Origin: CAVXGU01 sp963761615 | GTDB taxonomy: Bacteria > Acidobacteriota > Vicinamibacteria > Vicinamibacterales > CAVVIG01 | Assembly: GCA_963761615.1 (NCBI GenBank) | Contig: CAVXGU010000001.1 | Location: forward strand, 62,001-126,000 | Reading direction: 5' to 3' | DNA length: 64,000 nucleotides | Shown here: piece after piece, positions 1 to 8,942 of the stretch | Layout: the number at the start of each line of letters is the position of its first letter | How positions within the stretch are numbered: the stretch's first letter is position 1 | Program-made: the position numbers and the translations under genes | The notes under the pieces: model-generated | Databases searched by the model: none | What the model was told of the DNA's origin: nothing | Seen by the model: only the letters and a program-made list of their open reading frames with translations

Positions 1-1403
1 ATCAGCACGAGGTCGCCCGGGCGCGCGAGCCGGATCGCGGTCTCGATGGCCGCGCGCCGATCGACGATCGTCAGCACGCGCTGGGCGCTCGCCGGACCGG
101 CGTCGCGGCGACGCGTGTCGGGCGTCAGCCCGCGCGCGATGTCGTCGATGATCCGGGCCGGGTCTTCAGACCGCGGGTTGTCCGACGTGATCACGATCAG
201 GTCGCTCAGGCGTCCGGCCACGGCACCCATCAGGGGTCGCTTCGCACGATCGCGGTCGCCGCCGCAGCCGAACACGGTGATGAGCCGGCCGCCGCTCAGC
301 CGGCGGCCCGTCTCGAGCAGCTGGCGCAGCGCGTCGTCGGTGTGCGCGTAGTCGACGACGACCGTGACGGCGTCGCCCGCGCTGGACACCAGCTCGAAGC
401 GCCCGGGTACGCCGGCCAGCGAGGCGACGCCGCGCTCGATCGCGTCGAAGGGGACGTCGAGCGCCGTGGTGGTCGCGACCGCGGCGAGGATGTTGTAGAC
501 GTTGGGCCGCCCGACGAGGCTCGATCGGAGGTGCAGCGTGCCGCGGGGCGTGCGCACGTCGAAGGCCAGGCCGCCCAGCGAGAGGCTCAAGGGCCCCGGC
601 GTGATGTCGGCGCTCTGGTTCACGGCGTACGTCACCGGCCGCGCGACGGCGTCGACGAGGGTCGCGCCTCTCGGGTCGTCGAGGTTGATCAGCGCAGGCG
701 CCGACCGCGGCAGCAGCTCGAACAGGTGCCGCTTCGCCTGGAAGTAGCTCTCCATGTCCCCGTGGAAGTCGAGGTGGTCGCGCGTCAGGTTGGTGAAGAC
801 GCCGGCGGCGAACGTCGTGGACTCGACGCGCCGGAGCGCCAGCGCGTGCGAGGAGACTTCCATCGCGCAGGCGCCGCAGCCGGCGTCGGCCATCTCGCGG
901 AGCAGGGCCTGCAGCTCGGGCGCCTCCGGCGTCGTCTGGGTCGCGGTGCGGACGCTCGATCCGATCCGGTACGAGACCGTGCCGAGGATGCCGCACCGGA
1001 CGCCGGCCGCCTCGAAGATCGACGCCACGAGGAACGCCGTCGTCGTCTTGCCGTTGGTGCCCGTGATCCCGACCACGCGCATCGCGCCGCTCGGGTGGCC
1101 GTAGAACGCCGCGGCGATCTGCGCGAGCGCGAGGCGGGCGTCGCGCACGACGAACCAGGGCACGCCCGCTCCCTCCGGAGCCGGCTGTTCCGCGACGACG
1201 GCGGCCGCGCCGCGCGCGATCGCGTCGGCCGCGAAGGCCGCGCCGTCGAGGTGCTGGCCCCTCAAGGCCACGAACACCGACCCCGGTCCCGCGATCCGCG
1301 AGTCGTAACGCACTGCCGAGACGTCGCCCGGCGGCGGCGCCTCCGGGGCGGACTGCAGCTGGCCCCCGGCCACGAGCACGTCCTGCAGCTCGCGCCAGGT
1401 CAT
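1..1403 (-). CDS. murE: UDP-N-acetylmuramoyl-tripeptide synthetase MurE (3' end outside window)
   Basis: MurE adds the third residue of the peptidoglycan stem peptide to UDP-MurNAc-L-Ala-D-Glu in the cytoplasm. The ATP-binding loop GTNGKTTT is at residues 115-122. The central Mur-ligase domain follows, then the C-terminal DYAHTDDAL and DNPRSEDP segments, with the D of DNPR at residue 408. DNPR is the meso-diaminopimelate recognition motif of MurE, so a DAP-type wall is expected. The ATG overlaps the ftsI stop as ATGA, so it is the last visible gene of the dcw operon. The reading frame runs off the left edge; only the final part of the ligase C-terminal domain is missing. Confidence 0.95.
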   Translation of the reverse strand, partial: MTWRELQDVLVAGGQLQSAPEAPPPGDVSAVRYDSRIAGPGSVFVALRGQHLDGAAFAADAIARGAAAVVAEQPAPEGAGVPWFVVRDARLALAQIAAAFYGHPSGAMRVVGITGTNGKTTTAFLVASIFEAAGVRCGILGTVSYRIGSSVRTATQTTPEAPELQALLREMADAGCGACAMEVSSHALALRRVESTTFAAGVFTNLTRDHLDFHGDMESYFQAKRHLFELLPRSAPALINLDDPRGATLVDAVARPVTYAVNQSADITPGPLSLSLGGLAFDVRTPRGTLHLRSSLVGRPNVYNILAAVATTTALDVPFDAIERGVASLAGVPGRFELVSSAGDAVTVVVDYAHTDDALRQLLETGRRLSGGRLITVFGCGGDRDRAKRPLMGAVAGRLSDLIVITSDNPRSEDPARIIDDIARGLTPDTRRRDAGPASAQRVLTIVDRRAAIETAIRLARPGDLVL

Positions 1404-3469
1404 TGCGACGCGCCCGCCTCGTCGGCTCCCGGCATGCGGTCCAGCACGAGACGCAGCACTTCCCCGGTCTGGACGGGATCGCCGGGCGGAGGGTCCTCGG
1501 ACACGACGAAGCCGTCCCCCGACAGGCGCACGTCGACCCCGAGCCGCACGAGTGCGCGGGTGGCCTCGCGGGCGCTCATCCCGCGCACGTCCGGCAGGGT
1601 GCCCGGCCCGCCCGCCGCCACCACGCGAACCACGGGCGCGGCGGTGGTCGCGGTCGTTTCCGGAGCGCCGGCTCCGTCGGCCCGCCGCGCGACCAGCACC
1701 GGCGGCTGGGGGTTCGCGGTCGGACCGATGCCCAGGTAGCGCAGCGTCGCGTCCGCGATGCGCTTGAAGATCGGCACGGCCGTCGACGCCGCGTAGTACG
1801 ACCCGGCGTGCGGCGAGTCGATGACGACGATGATCGTGACGGCCGGCTTCTGTGTGGGCAGGAAGCCCACGAACGAGGCGTTGTAGTCGGTCGCCGAGTA
1901 CCGGCCGTTCACCAGCTTGTGCGCGGTCCCGGTCTTGCCCGCGATCGCGTGCTCGAAGCCGGGGATCTGCGCTGCCGTCCCCGTGCCGCGGTCGACCACG
2001 GCCTGGAGGATGCTGGTCATGGTCGCGGCGGTGTCCTGGCCGATCACCCGCCGCACGACCTTCGGCCGCACCGCGTAGCGGACGCCGTTCTGGTAGACGG
2101 CGCGGACCACGCGCGGCTCCATCAGCTCGCCGCCGTTGGCGATCACGCTCATCGCCGTCGCCATCTGCAGCGGCGTGACGCCAATCTGGTAGCCCATCGA
2201 CACCGAGGCGAGCGCGCGCTCGCTCCAGTGCGCCGGGTCCCACACGATGCCGGAACTCTCGCCGGAGAAGTCGGGGGAGGTCGGGCGTCCGAAGCCGAAC
2301 AGCTGGACGTAGCGCCCGAGGCGCTCGGCTCCCACCTGGAGGCCGATCTTGATGGCGCCGACGTTGCTCGACTTGACGAGCACGTCCTCGAAGGACAGCA
2401 CGCCGTAGTTGTGGTCGTCGTGGGTGACCGTGTTGCCGATCTGGATCTGCCCGGCGCTGGCGTCGATCATGGTGTCCAGGGGCATCACGTGCTCCTGGAG
2501 CGCCGCGGACGCCGTGACGATCTTGAACGTCGAGCCCGGCTCGTAGAGATCCTGGATGGCCCGGTTGCGCCGGTCGCTCGCGGGATAGTCGCGGTAGACG
2601 TTCGGATTGAACGACGGCTCGTTCGCCATCGCCAGGATCTCGCCGGTGTGCGGATCCATGATGACGGCGCTGCCGCCCGCGGCCTTGTTCGCCACGACCC
2701 CGGCGTGCAGCTCGCGCTCGGCGATGTGCTGCAGGTACTCGTCGATCGTCAGCTCGAGGGTCGAGCCCGTCGTCGGCGGGCGCTCGAAGCGGCTGAAGAC
2801 GCGGCGCCGGGCGTCGGTGTGCACCAGGATGGCGCCGGCCTTGCCGCGGATCTGCGAGTCGAAGGCGAATTCGACGCCGTTCAGGCCCCGGTTGTCGATC
2901 CCGACATAGCCGAGGACGTGCGCCGCGAGCTCCTTGTTCGGATAGCGGCGCTGGCTCTCCTTCACGGATCCGACCGCATCGAGATGCAGCGCCGCCACGC
3001 GCTTGGCCTCGTCGGGATCCGCCTGGCGCCGCACCCAGGCGAAGTCGCTCTTGCCCGAGAGCCGATCGGCCAGCGCCTTCCGCTCGCGGTCCGTGCAGTC
3101 GCCGAGCGCGCCGCAGAGCTGCGCCGCCACGCCGACCGGATCGCTGATCTCGGAGGGCACCGCGTAGATCGAGTCCGCGTCGACGCTGGTCGCGAGCAGG
3201 TGGCCGTTGCGGTCGAGAATGTCGCCGCGCTCGGCCGGCACCTCGCGCGTGCGCTCCTGCTGCCGCTGGGCGCGGGCCACGAGGTCGGCGTGCTCGACCA
3301 CCTGCAGGAACACGAGGCGGACCTCGATCCCGATCGCCCAGATCGCGACCACCGCGGCCGCCACGAACAGCCGGCGGCGGATCGTCGCGCGCCAGTCGGG
3401 CGCCTCGCGCTCCGCCGCCCGCGAGCGGCGGCCGAAGAGCGATCCCAGGGCGCGCAGGGGCGTCTTCAC
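1400..3469 (-). CDS. ftsI: Peptidoglycan transpeptidase FtsI/PBP3 with C-terminal PASTA domain
   Basis: Septal D,D-transpeptidase, 689 aa from a GTG that overlaps the ftsL stop (GTGA). A single membrane anchor is at about residues 34-56, followed by the PBP dimer domain starting ERGDILDRNG. The transpeptidase domain has STFK with the nucleophile near residue 313, SSN, and KTG near residue 512. A single PASTA repeat (LPDVRGMS...) forms the C-terminus. A longer reading frame upstream exists but overlaps rsmH and ftsL and reads as low-complexity Arg/Ala, so the GTG is preferred. It works with FtsL and the FtsW/FtsQ divisome and is translationally coupled to murE. Confidence 0.95.
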   Translation of the reverse strand: MKTPLRALGSLFGRRSRAAEREAPDWRATIRRRLFVAAAVVAIWAIGIEVRLVFLQVVEHADLVARAQRQQERTREVPAERGDILDRNGHLLATSVDADSIYAVPSEISDPVGVAAQLCGALGDCTDRERKALADRLSGKSDFAWVRRQADPDEAKRVAALHLDAVGSVKESQRRYPNKELAAHVLGYVGIDNRGLNGVEFAFDSQIRGKAGAILVHTDARRRVFSRFERPPTTGSTLELTIDEYLQHIAERELHAGVVANKAAGGSAVIMDPHTGEILAMANEPSFNPNVYRDYPASDRRNRAIQDLYEPGSTFKIVTASAALQEHVMPLDTMIDASAGQIQIGNTVTHDDHNYGVLSFEDVLVKSSNVGAIKIGLQVGAERLGRYVQLFGFGRPTSPDFSGESSGIVWDPAHWSERALASVSMGYQIGVTPLQMATAMSVIANGGELMEPRVVRAVYQNGVRYAVRPKVVRRVIGQDTAATMTSILQAVVDRGTGTAAQIPGFEHAIAGKTGTAHKLVNGRYSATDYNASFVGFLPTQKPAVTIIVVIDSPHAGSYYAASTAVPIFKRIADATLRYLGIGPTANPQPPVLVARRADGAGAPETTATTAAPVVRVVAAGGPGTLPDVRGMSAREATRALVRLGVDVRLSGDGFVVSEDPPPGDPVQTGEVLRLVLDRMPGADEAGASQ

Positions 3470-3867
3470 CGGCTCGCCACCATCGTCGACGCCGGCGCGG
3501 GCGGCACCTGCTCGATCACGATCGTGTCGGTGTCGGCGGGCGCCACGAGGTGCAGCTGCTGGGTGGCCAGCCGCTCGATGCGATCGGGCGACTTGAGCGT
3601 CTCGATCTCCAGCCGGAGGTGCCGCGCCGTCTCCTCCTCGGCGGCCTTCTCGCGCTGGAGCTCGTCGATCTGATAGCCGTGGCGCAGCAGCTCGAAGTGC
3701 TGCCATGCGGAAAAGAGCACGACGAGGACGACGAAGCTGAAGAGCGCGACGGTCTTCCAGAGCTCGCGCTGCCGCTGCTCGTCCACCTCGCGCACGATCG
3801 GGTTGTTGCGGACGTCCTTCCGGATCGCGTACTCGAACGGCTCGGGGGTCCTCGACCGTGCGCTCAT
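3466..3867 (-). CDS. ftsL: Cell division protein FtsL
   Basis: Short bitopic protein of 133 aa with the expected FtsL layout: a cytoplasmic N-terminus of about 40 residues, one hydrophobic segment (VALFSFVVLVVLFSAW), then a heptad-rich periplasmic region (about residues 60-100) before a Pro/Ala tail. FtsL sequences diverge strongly, so the call rests on topology, length and position between rsmH and ftsI. The ATG overlaps the rsmH stop (ATGA), and its own stop overlaps the ftsI GTG. It recruits FtsI to the septum as part of the FtsQLB complex. Confidence 0.88.
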   Translation of the reverse strand: MSARSRTPEPFEYAIRKDVRNNPIVREVDEQRQRELWKTVALFSFVVLVVLFSAWQHFELLRHGYQIDELQREKAAEEETARHLRLEIETLKSPDRIERLATQQLHLVAPADTDTIVIEQVPPAPASTMVASR

Positions 3868-4748
3868 GCGATGCGCTCCATCGCGCGCAGCTTGGCGCTG
3901 CGCGATCTCGGGTTCCGGTGCACGCCCTCGTCCGGCGGGACCACGGGTTTCCGGGTCAACACCCGGAAGGGCGCCCCCGCGGGGGCCAGGGCGCGGAACG
4001 TGTGCTTGACGATGCGGTCCTCGAGCGAGTGGAACGAGATGACGACCAGCCGCGCGCCCGCCCGCAGACGCCGCGCGGCCGCCTCGAGGAACCGGTCGAG
4101 CCCGTCGAGCTCGTGATTCACCCAGATCCGCAGCGCCTGGAAGGTCCGCGTCGCCGGGTCGATCCGCGAGTAGCCGCGCCGGGCGACCGCGCGGCGGACG
4201 ATACCGGCGAGGCGCCCGGTCGTGGCGATCGGCTCGCCCGCGCGAGCGGTGACGATCGCCCGGGCGATCCGCCTCGACAACCGCTCCTCGCCGTAGCGGT
4301 AGATCGCGTCGGCCAGCTCGGTCTCGCCGGCGCCGGCGATCAACTCGGCGGCCGTCGGACCGGAGGTCCGGTCCATCCGCATGTCGAGGGGCTCGTCGCG
4401 CTGAAAGCTGAACCCGCGCCCGGCACCGTCGAGCTGCAGCGACGAGACGCCGAGATCGGCCAGCGCGCCGTCGATGCCGTCCACGCCGCGGCCGTCGAGC
4501 ACGTCGTCGAGATCGCGATAGTCCGCGTGCACCAGCTCCACTCGATCGCCCCACGGCGCGAGCACCTCGCCCGCGCGCGCCAGCGCGTCGCGATCGCGGT
4601 CCAGCCCGATGAGACGCGTGGCGCCTTGCTCGAGCAGCGCGCGGGCGTGCCCGCCCAGCCCGACCGTGCAGTCCACGAAGAGACCGCCGCGGGCCGGCTG
4701 CAGGTATTGCAAGACTTCCGCCGTCATCACGGGCACGTGCTCGCTCAA
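3864..4748 (-). CDS. rsmH: 16S rRNA (cytosine-N4) methyltransferase RsmH (MraW)
   Basis: SAM-dependent enzyme that methylates C1402 of 16S rRNA. The TTG start gives the canonical N-terminus (M)SEHVPVMTAEVL. The SAM-binding motif VDCTVGLGGHA follows at about residue 24, with the later QGAT..GLDRD and the family C-terminal block SFHSLEDRIVKHTFR. The TTG overlaps the mraZ stop TGA, and the gene ends on the ftsL ATG. At 294 aa it is slightly shorter than most homologues. A longer in-frame ATG would overlap mraZ by more than 80 bp and adds only unconserved residues, so it was rejected. Confidence 0.95.
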   Translation of the reverse strand: MSEHVPVMTAEVLQYLQPARGGLFVDCTVGLGGHARALLEQGATRLIGLDRDRDALARAGEVLAPWGDRVELVHADYRDLDDVLDGRGVDGIDGALADLGVSSLQLDGAGRGFSFQRDEPLDMRMDRTSGPTAAELIAGAGETELADAIYRYGEERLSRRIARAIVTARAGEPIATTGRLAGIVRRAVARRGYSRIDPATRTFQALRIWVNHELDGLDRFLEAAARRLRAGARLVVISFHSLEDRIVKHTFRALAPAGAPFRVLTRKPVVPPDEGVHRNPRSRSAKLRAMERIA

Positions 4749-5185
4749 ATCCCGAACTCCGCGAGCGCGCGCGCATCGTCGTCGGTGTACGCCTCGCGCT
4801 GGAGCTTCGTGAGGAACCGATCGTGGTTCCACACGTCGAGGTAGTTGTACTGACCGAGGACGTCGACGTCGCCCGACATGGTGGCGCTCTCGCGCAGACG
4901 GAACGGGATGAGCACGCGTCCCTGCGTGTCGAGCTCGCCGGCCTGCCCGAAATAATTCACGCGGTCGAGAAAACGAAGGCGGGAAGGATGCGTGGACGGC
5001 ATCGCTCCGAGCTTCTGTTCGATCTCGACCCAGACCGGCATCGGGTAGACGCGTACGTACTCGCCGGTGAGGCTCGTCAGAAAGAGCTCGCGGCCGTACC
5101 GGCTCTCGAGGAGAGACCGGAAGGCGTTGGGCATCTTGAGCCTCCCCTTGTCATCGATGCGAGCTGGCGCGTTGCCCCTGAACAC
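4745..5185 (-). CDS. mraZ: Transcriptional regulator MraZ
   Basis: First gene of the dcw operon, 146 aa from a GTG. It has two AbrB-like swapped-hairpin repeats, each with the family DxxGR signature: DDKGRLKMP near residue 11 and DTQGRVLIP near residue 87. MraZ forms a ring-shaped oligomer that binds tandem boxes upstream of its own gene and represses the operon. Such boxes are visible at 5196-5220, between the -10 and the start codon. Confidence 0.96.
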   Translation of the reverse strand: MFRGNAPARIDDKGRLKMPNAFRSLLESRYGRELFLTSLTGEYVRVYPMPVWVEIEQKLGAMPSTHPSRLRFLDRVNYFGQAGELDTQGRVLIPFRLRESATMSGDVDVLGQYNYLDVWNHDRFLTKLQREAYTDDDARALAEFGI

Positions 5186-5195
5186 GCGACACTAC

Positions 5196-5220
5196 TCCAC
5201 TTTTGTCCAATAAATTCCAC
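5196..5220 (-). promoter_or_regulatory. MraZ operator: three TGGA boxes with 10-bp spacing
   Basis: On the minus strand the sequence reads GTGGAATTTA, TTGGACAAAA, GTGGAGTAGT: three TGGA cores spaced exactly 10 bp apart, one helical turn. Known MraZ sites in other bacteria are TGGG/GTGG repeats at about 10-bp period upstream of mraZ. The boxes lie just downstream of the -10, across the expected transcription start, which fits autorepression. Confidence 0.75.
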
Positions 5221-5224
5221 CGAG

Positions 5225-5253
5225 ATAGTAGGAGACGGGGTCCCGCGTGTCAA
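5225..5253 (-). promoter_or_regulatory. Sigma-70 promoter of the mraZ/dcw operon
   Basis: Minus strand: -35 TTGACA at 5253-5248 (perfect), 17-bp spacer, -10 TACTAT at 5230-5225. Transcription would begin around 5218, within the MraZ boxes, about 33 nt before the GTG start codon. Confidence 0.75.
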
Positions 5254-5401
5254 CCGCAATCGCCGTTTTTTCAGTGAGTTACGCCAAATATTCGCCCTTT
5301 CATCGCCTGTTTGGTCGTACGCCTGCGATTCTGGCGCCCAAGCCCTTGGGGCCGCGCCGGCCGGAGGCGGACGCATGCTAGGATGCAGGGTTTACATTCC
5401 C

Positions 5402-6505
5402 ATGCTCAGGGCAGCTCTCATCGGATTCCAGTCGAGCGGCAAGACCAGCCTGTTCCAGCTGATGACCAGCGCGCGGGAGCCGGGCCGCACGGCCCACGGG
5501 AAGGGCGAAGCCACGCTCGGCATTTCCAAGGTCCCCGACCGCCGGCTCGATCGCCTGACGGCGATGTACAACCCGAAGAAACGGGTGCCCGCGACGGTCG
5601 AATTTACCGACATGGCGGTCGCCGGTCCCGCCGGGGGCGCAAAGGCCCTCGTCGACGTGAGCGCCTACAAGAACGCCGACGCGCTCGTGCACGTCATCCG
5701 CGCGTTCGAGGACCCGAGCGTCCCGCACCCCGCCGGCCGCGTCGATCCGCGGCGCGACGCGCAGGCCATGGAGGACGAGATCATCCTGGCGGACCTGGGC
5801 GTCGCCGAGCGCCGGCTCGAGCGGCTCGAGCGCGATCTGAAGAAGGCGCGCACGGCCGACCTCGAACGCGAGCACGAGGTGCTTCAGGTGTGCCGGGCCG
5901 CGCTCGAGGGCGGCCGGCCGCTGCGCGCGCTGAACCTCGAGGGCGACGATGTCCGCCGGCTGCGGGGATTCCAGTTCCTGTCCGCCAAGCCGCTCCTGCT
6001 GGTGATCAACGTGGACGAGGCGTCGCTCTCGGGTGCCGGCGCCGAGGCGATGGAGCAGGCGGCGAGCCGGGCCGGGCTGACCGACTTCCTCTCGCACGCC
6101 TCGACGGCGGCGGTCGGCGTGTGCGCGAAGATCGAGCTCGAAATCGGCCAGCTCGATCCGGCCGACGCCACCGCGTTCCTCGCCGATCTCGGCCTGCACG
6201 AGTCCGGGCTCGATCGCGTCATCCGCGCCAGCTACGACCTGCTCGGCTACATCTCGTTCTTCACCGTGGGCGAGGACGAGTGCCGGGCGTGGTCGATTCC
6301 CCGGGGCACCCCGGCCCAGGTGGCGGCCGGGGAGATTCACAGCGACATCGCGCGCGGGTTCATTCGCGCGGAGGTGGTCGCCTACGACGCGCTCGTCTCG
6401 CGGGGCTCGATGGCCGCCTGCCGCGAGCACGGCGAGGTGCGCCTCGAAGGCAAGGACTACGTCGTGCAGGACGGCGACGTCGTCAACTTCCGCTTCGCCA
6501 CGTAA
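5402..6505 (+). CDS. ychF: Redox-regulated ATPase YchF (Obg/OLA1 family)
   Basis: TRAFAC-class P-loop NTPase of 367 aa. The G1 loop GFQSSGKTS is close to the N-terminus. It is followed by a switch region (FTDMAVAGPAGG), a helical coiled-coil insertion at about residues 130-170, and a C-terminal TGS domain ending in ...YVVQDGDVVNFRFA, which is characteristic of YchF. YchF/OLA1 proteins bind ribosomes, prefer ATP and take part in translation and stress control. It is transcribed divergently from mraZ. The next gene starts 2 bp after its stop, so it heads the glycan operon transcriptionally. Confidence 0.93.
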   Translation: MLRAALIGFQSSGKTSLFQLMTSAREPGRTAHGKGEATLGISKVPDRRLDRLTAMYNPKKRVPATVEFTDMAVAGPAGGAKALVDVSAYKNADALVHVIRAFEDPSVPHPAGRVDPRRDAQAMEDEIILADLGVAERRLERLERDLKKARTADLEREHEVLQVCRAALEGGRPLRALNLEGDDVRRLRGFQFLSAKPLLLVINVDEASLSGAGAEAMEQAASRAGLTDFLSHASTAAVGVCAKIELEIGQLDPADATAFLADLGLHESGLDRVIRASYDLLGYISFFTVGEDECRAWSIPRGTPAQVAAGEIHSDIARGFIRAEVVAYDALVSRGSMAACREHGEVRLEGKDYVVQDGDVVNFRFAT

Positions 6506-6507
6506 CC

Positions 6508-7383
6508 GTGACGTTCACTCCGCCGCCGGCCGAACGGACGTCGGTGATCATCCCCGCCTTCGACGAGCAGGCCTCCATCGGCGGCGTCGTGGCGGCGCTG
6601 CGCGCGTCCGCGCCCTGGCGGGAGATCCTCGTCGTCGACGACGGCTCGGCCGACGGCACGGGCGAGGCGGCGGCCGCCGCCGGCGCGCGCGTCGTCCGCC
6701 ATCCGTACAACAAGGGCAACGGCGCGGCGGTCAAGACCGGGATCCGCCACGCGTCGGGCGACTACGTGCTCATCATGGACGGCGACGGCCAGCATCGCGC
6801 GGCCGACGCGTCCCGGCTCGTCTCGCACCTCGACGAATACGAGCTCGTCGTCGGCGCGCGCGACGCCGCGTCGCAGGCGAGCGCCGCGCGCCGGCTGGGG
6901 AACGCCGCCCTCAACCGCCTGGCCGGCTACCTGACGGGGCGGGCGATCCCCGACCTCACGTCGGGCTTTCGCGCGGCGCGGCGCGACTGCCTGGTCGAGT
7001 TCCTGCACCTGCTGCCGAACGGCTTCTCGACGCCGACCACGACGACGCTCGCCTTCGTCAAGGCCGGGTACAGCGTGCGCTTCGAGCCGATCGCCGTCGA
7101 CTCGAGGCTCGGCACGTCCAAGATCCACTTCGGGATCGACGGCGCGGCCTTCGTGCTCATCCTGCTCAAGATGGTCACGATCTTCAGCCCGCTGCGGATC
7201 TTCCTGCCGATCAGCGCCGCGGCGTTCGCCGTCGGCGCGGGCTACGCCGTGTGGACGATCGCGACGCAATCGCACATCACCAACTCGTCGGTCCTGTTGA
7301 TTCTGCTGAGCGTGGTGGTTTTCCTGGTGGGCCTCGTGTCGGAGCAGATCGCGTCCCTGCGCTTCGAAGGCCGGCGCTCGTGA
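6508..7383 (+). CDS. Glycosyltransferase family 2 with C-terminal membrane segments
   Basis: GT-A fold glycosyltransferase, 291 aa from a GTG placed 2 bp after ychF. The N-terminal nucleotide-sugar region has SVIIPAFDEQASIG and VVDDGSADGT, and the metal-binding motif is DGDGQH. Two hydrophobic helices near the C-terminus (about residues 230-285) would anchor it to the inner membrane, as in DPM1/ArnC-like enzymes that load sugars on polyprenyl phosphate. The stop overlaps the start of the next glycosyltransferase. Acceptor and sugar cannot be told from sequence. Confidence 0.85.
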   Translation: MTFTPPPAERTSVIIPAFDEQASIGGVVAALRASAPWREILVVDDGSADGTGEAAAAAGARVVRHPYNKGNGAAVKTGIRHASGDYVLIMDGDGQHRAADASRLVSHLDEYELVVGARDAASQASAARRLGNAALNRLAGYLTGRAIPDLTSGFRAARRDCLVEFLHLLPNGFSTPTTTTLAFVKAGYSVRFEPIAVDSRLGTSKIHFGIDGAAFVLILLKMVTIFSPLRIFLPISAAAFAVGAGYAVWTIATQSHITNSSVLLILLSVVVFLVGLVSEQIASLRFEGRRS

Positions 7384-8111
7384 CCCCGCGACAGGCGCTG
7401 GTCGTGGTGCCCACCTACAACGAGCGGGGCAACCTGGCGGCCGTCCTCGACGGACTGCTCGCACACCCGAACGTGCGCGTCCTCATCGTCGACGATCAGT
7501 CGCCCGACGGCACGGGCGATCTGGCCGACGAGTACGCGCGGCGGCATCCCGGCCGCGTCGACGTGCTCCACCGGACCGGGCGCCGCGGGCTGGGCCGCTC
7601 GTACGTGGACGGGCTGACGTGGGCGCTCGGCGAACCCGTCGACGCGATCTGTCAGATGGACGCCGACCTGTCGCACGACCCGCGGCACCTGCCCGACCTG
7701 GTGGCGGCCCTGGACGCGGGCGATCTCGCGATCGGCTCGCGCTACATTCCGGGGGGCGCGATCGTGAACTGGCCCGCACGGCGCCGCCTGCTGAGCCGGT
7801 TCGCCAACGCCTACATCCGGCTGGTCACGCGGGTGCGCGTCCACGACTGCACCAGCGGCTACCGGTGCTGGCGCCGCGAGACGCTGGCGGCCCTGCCCGT
7901 CGGCCGCATGGTGTCAGACGGCTACTCGTTCCTCGTGGAGATGCTCTTCGCGGCGGATCGCGCCGGGTTCCGGGCGGTCGAAGTGCCGATTACGTTCGTC
8001 GAGCGGCGGATCGGCGAGTCCAAGCTGAGCGGAGCCGTCCTCATGGAGTCGGCGCTCACGCCGTGGCGGCTCGTCGCGACGAGCCGCGGCCGCGCCCGGC
8101 GGGCCCGCTGA
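7380..8111 (+). CDS. Polyprenol monophosphomannose synthase-like glycosyltransferase (GT2)
   Basis: 243 aa from a GTG overlapping the previous stop (GTGA). It resembles soluble DPM1-type enzymes that transfer mannose from GDP-mannose to polyprenyl phosphate: VVVPTYNERGNL, VDDQSPDGTGD, the metal-binding DADLSHDP, and the family blocks IGSRYIPGG and DCTSGYRCWRRE. There is no transmembrane segment, in contrast to the upstream paralogue. It may supply a lipid-linked sugar donor for the other transferases here. Mannose specificity is inferred from family resemblance only. Confidence 0.82.
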   Translation: MTPRQALVVVPTYNERGNLAAVLDGLLAHPNVRVLIVDDQSPDGTGDLADEYARRHPGRVDVLHRTGRRGLGRSYVDGLTWALGEPVDAICQMDADLSHDPRHLPDLVAALDAGDLAIGSRYIPGGAIVNWPARRRLLSRFANAYIRLVTRVRVHDCTSGYRCWRRETLAALPVGRMVSDGYSFLVEMLFAADRAGFRAVEVPITFVERRIGESKLSGAVLMESALTPWRLVATSRGRARRAR

Positions 8112-8120
8112 GTTCGTGTT

Positions 8121-8942
8121 ATGGTTGACCCGCCACCGGCCATGCCTGAGTCGCCTTCCCGCGCCGTCGCGGGGCTGAGCGTCTTCTTCCCCGCCTACAA
8201 CGACAGCGGCACCATCGCCAGCATGGTGATTGGCGCCGTCCAGGCCGCCTCCGCGCTCACGCCGGACTACGAGGTCATCGTCGTCGACGACGGGAGTACG
8301 GACGCGACCGCCGCGATCGCCGACGAGCTGGCGCGGACCTACCCGCGGGTGCGCGTGGTGCATCACCCGGTGAACCGCGGTTACGGCGGCGCGCTGCAAA
8401 CCGGCTTCCGGAGCGCAGCGAAGGAGCTGATCTTCTACACGGACGGCGACGCCCAGTACGACCCGGCGGAGATGGCGGCGCTCTGGTCCGCGATGGGGCC
8501 CGGAGTGGATCTCGTCAACGGCTACAAGATCAGCCGCTCCGATCCCCTGCACCGCATCGTGATCGGCCGCCTCTATCATCACATCGTCAGCCTCCTGTTC
8601 GGACTGACGGTCCGGGACGTCGACTGCGACTTCCGGCTGATCCGCCGCAGCGTGTTCGAGCGGATCGATCTGCGGAAGACGAGCGGCGTCATCTGCCTGG
8701 AGATGATGAAGAAGATCCAGGACGCGGGCTTCCGGATCGTGGAGGTGCCCGTGCACCACTACCACCGGGCCTTCGGCAAGTCGCAGTTCTTCAACTTCCG
8801 CCGGGTCGCCAAGACGGCTGTCGACGTCATGCGGCTGTGGTTCGCCCTCGTCGTGCGGGGACAGCACCGTCGCCCCGGAACGACGCTCGTCGCCCCGTCC
8901 CACGGGCCGGGCGGGGCGCACCCGACGGCCCCCCAGCCGTGA
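8121..8942 (+). CDS. Glycosyltransferase family 2
   Basis: Third GT2 of the operon, 273 aa if the first ATG is used; a second in-frame ATG at 8142 is possible. It has SVFFPAYNDSGTI, VVDDGSTDAT and the metal-binding DGDAQYDP, then a conserved C-terminal part (DVDCDFRLIRR, VPVHHYHRAFGKSQFF) typical of bacterial glycan-assembly transferases. The C-terminal 25 residues are low complexity. Its stop overlaps the GTG of the SDR gene (GTGA), so it is translationally coupled to the sugar-modifying genes that follow. Confidence 0.83.
   Translation: MVDPPPAMPESPSRAVAGLSVFFPAYNDSGTIASMVIGAVQAASALTPDYEVIVVDDGSTDATAAIADELARTYPRVRVVHHPVNRGYGGALQTGFRSAAKELIFYTDGDAQYDPAEMAALWSAMGPGVDLVNGYKISRSDPLHRIVIGRLYHHIVSLLFGLTVRDVDCDFRLIRRSVFERIDLRKTSGVICLEMMKKIQDAGFRIVEVPVHHYHRAFGKSQFFNFRRVAKTAVDVMRLWFALVVRGQHRRPGTTLVAPSHGPGGAHPTAPQP

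Noticed and set aside
1403..3673. 756-codon open frame antisense to ftsI
   Set aside because: Arg/Val/Asp-rich product of GC-biased codons; ftsI on the other strand has all PBP motifs and operon overlaps.
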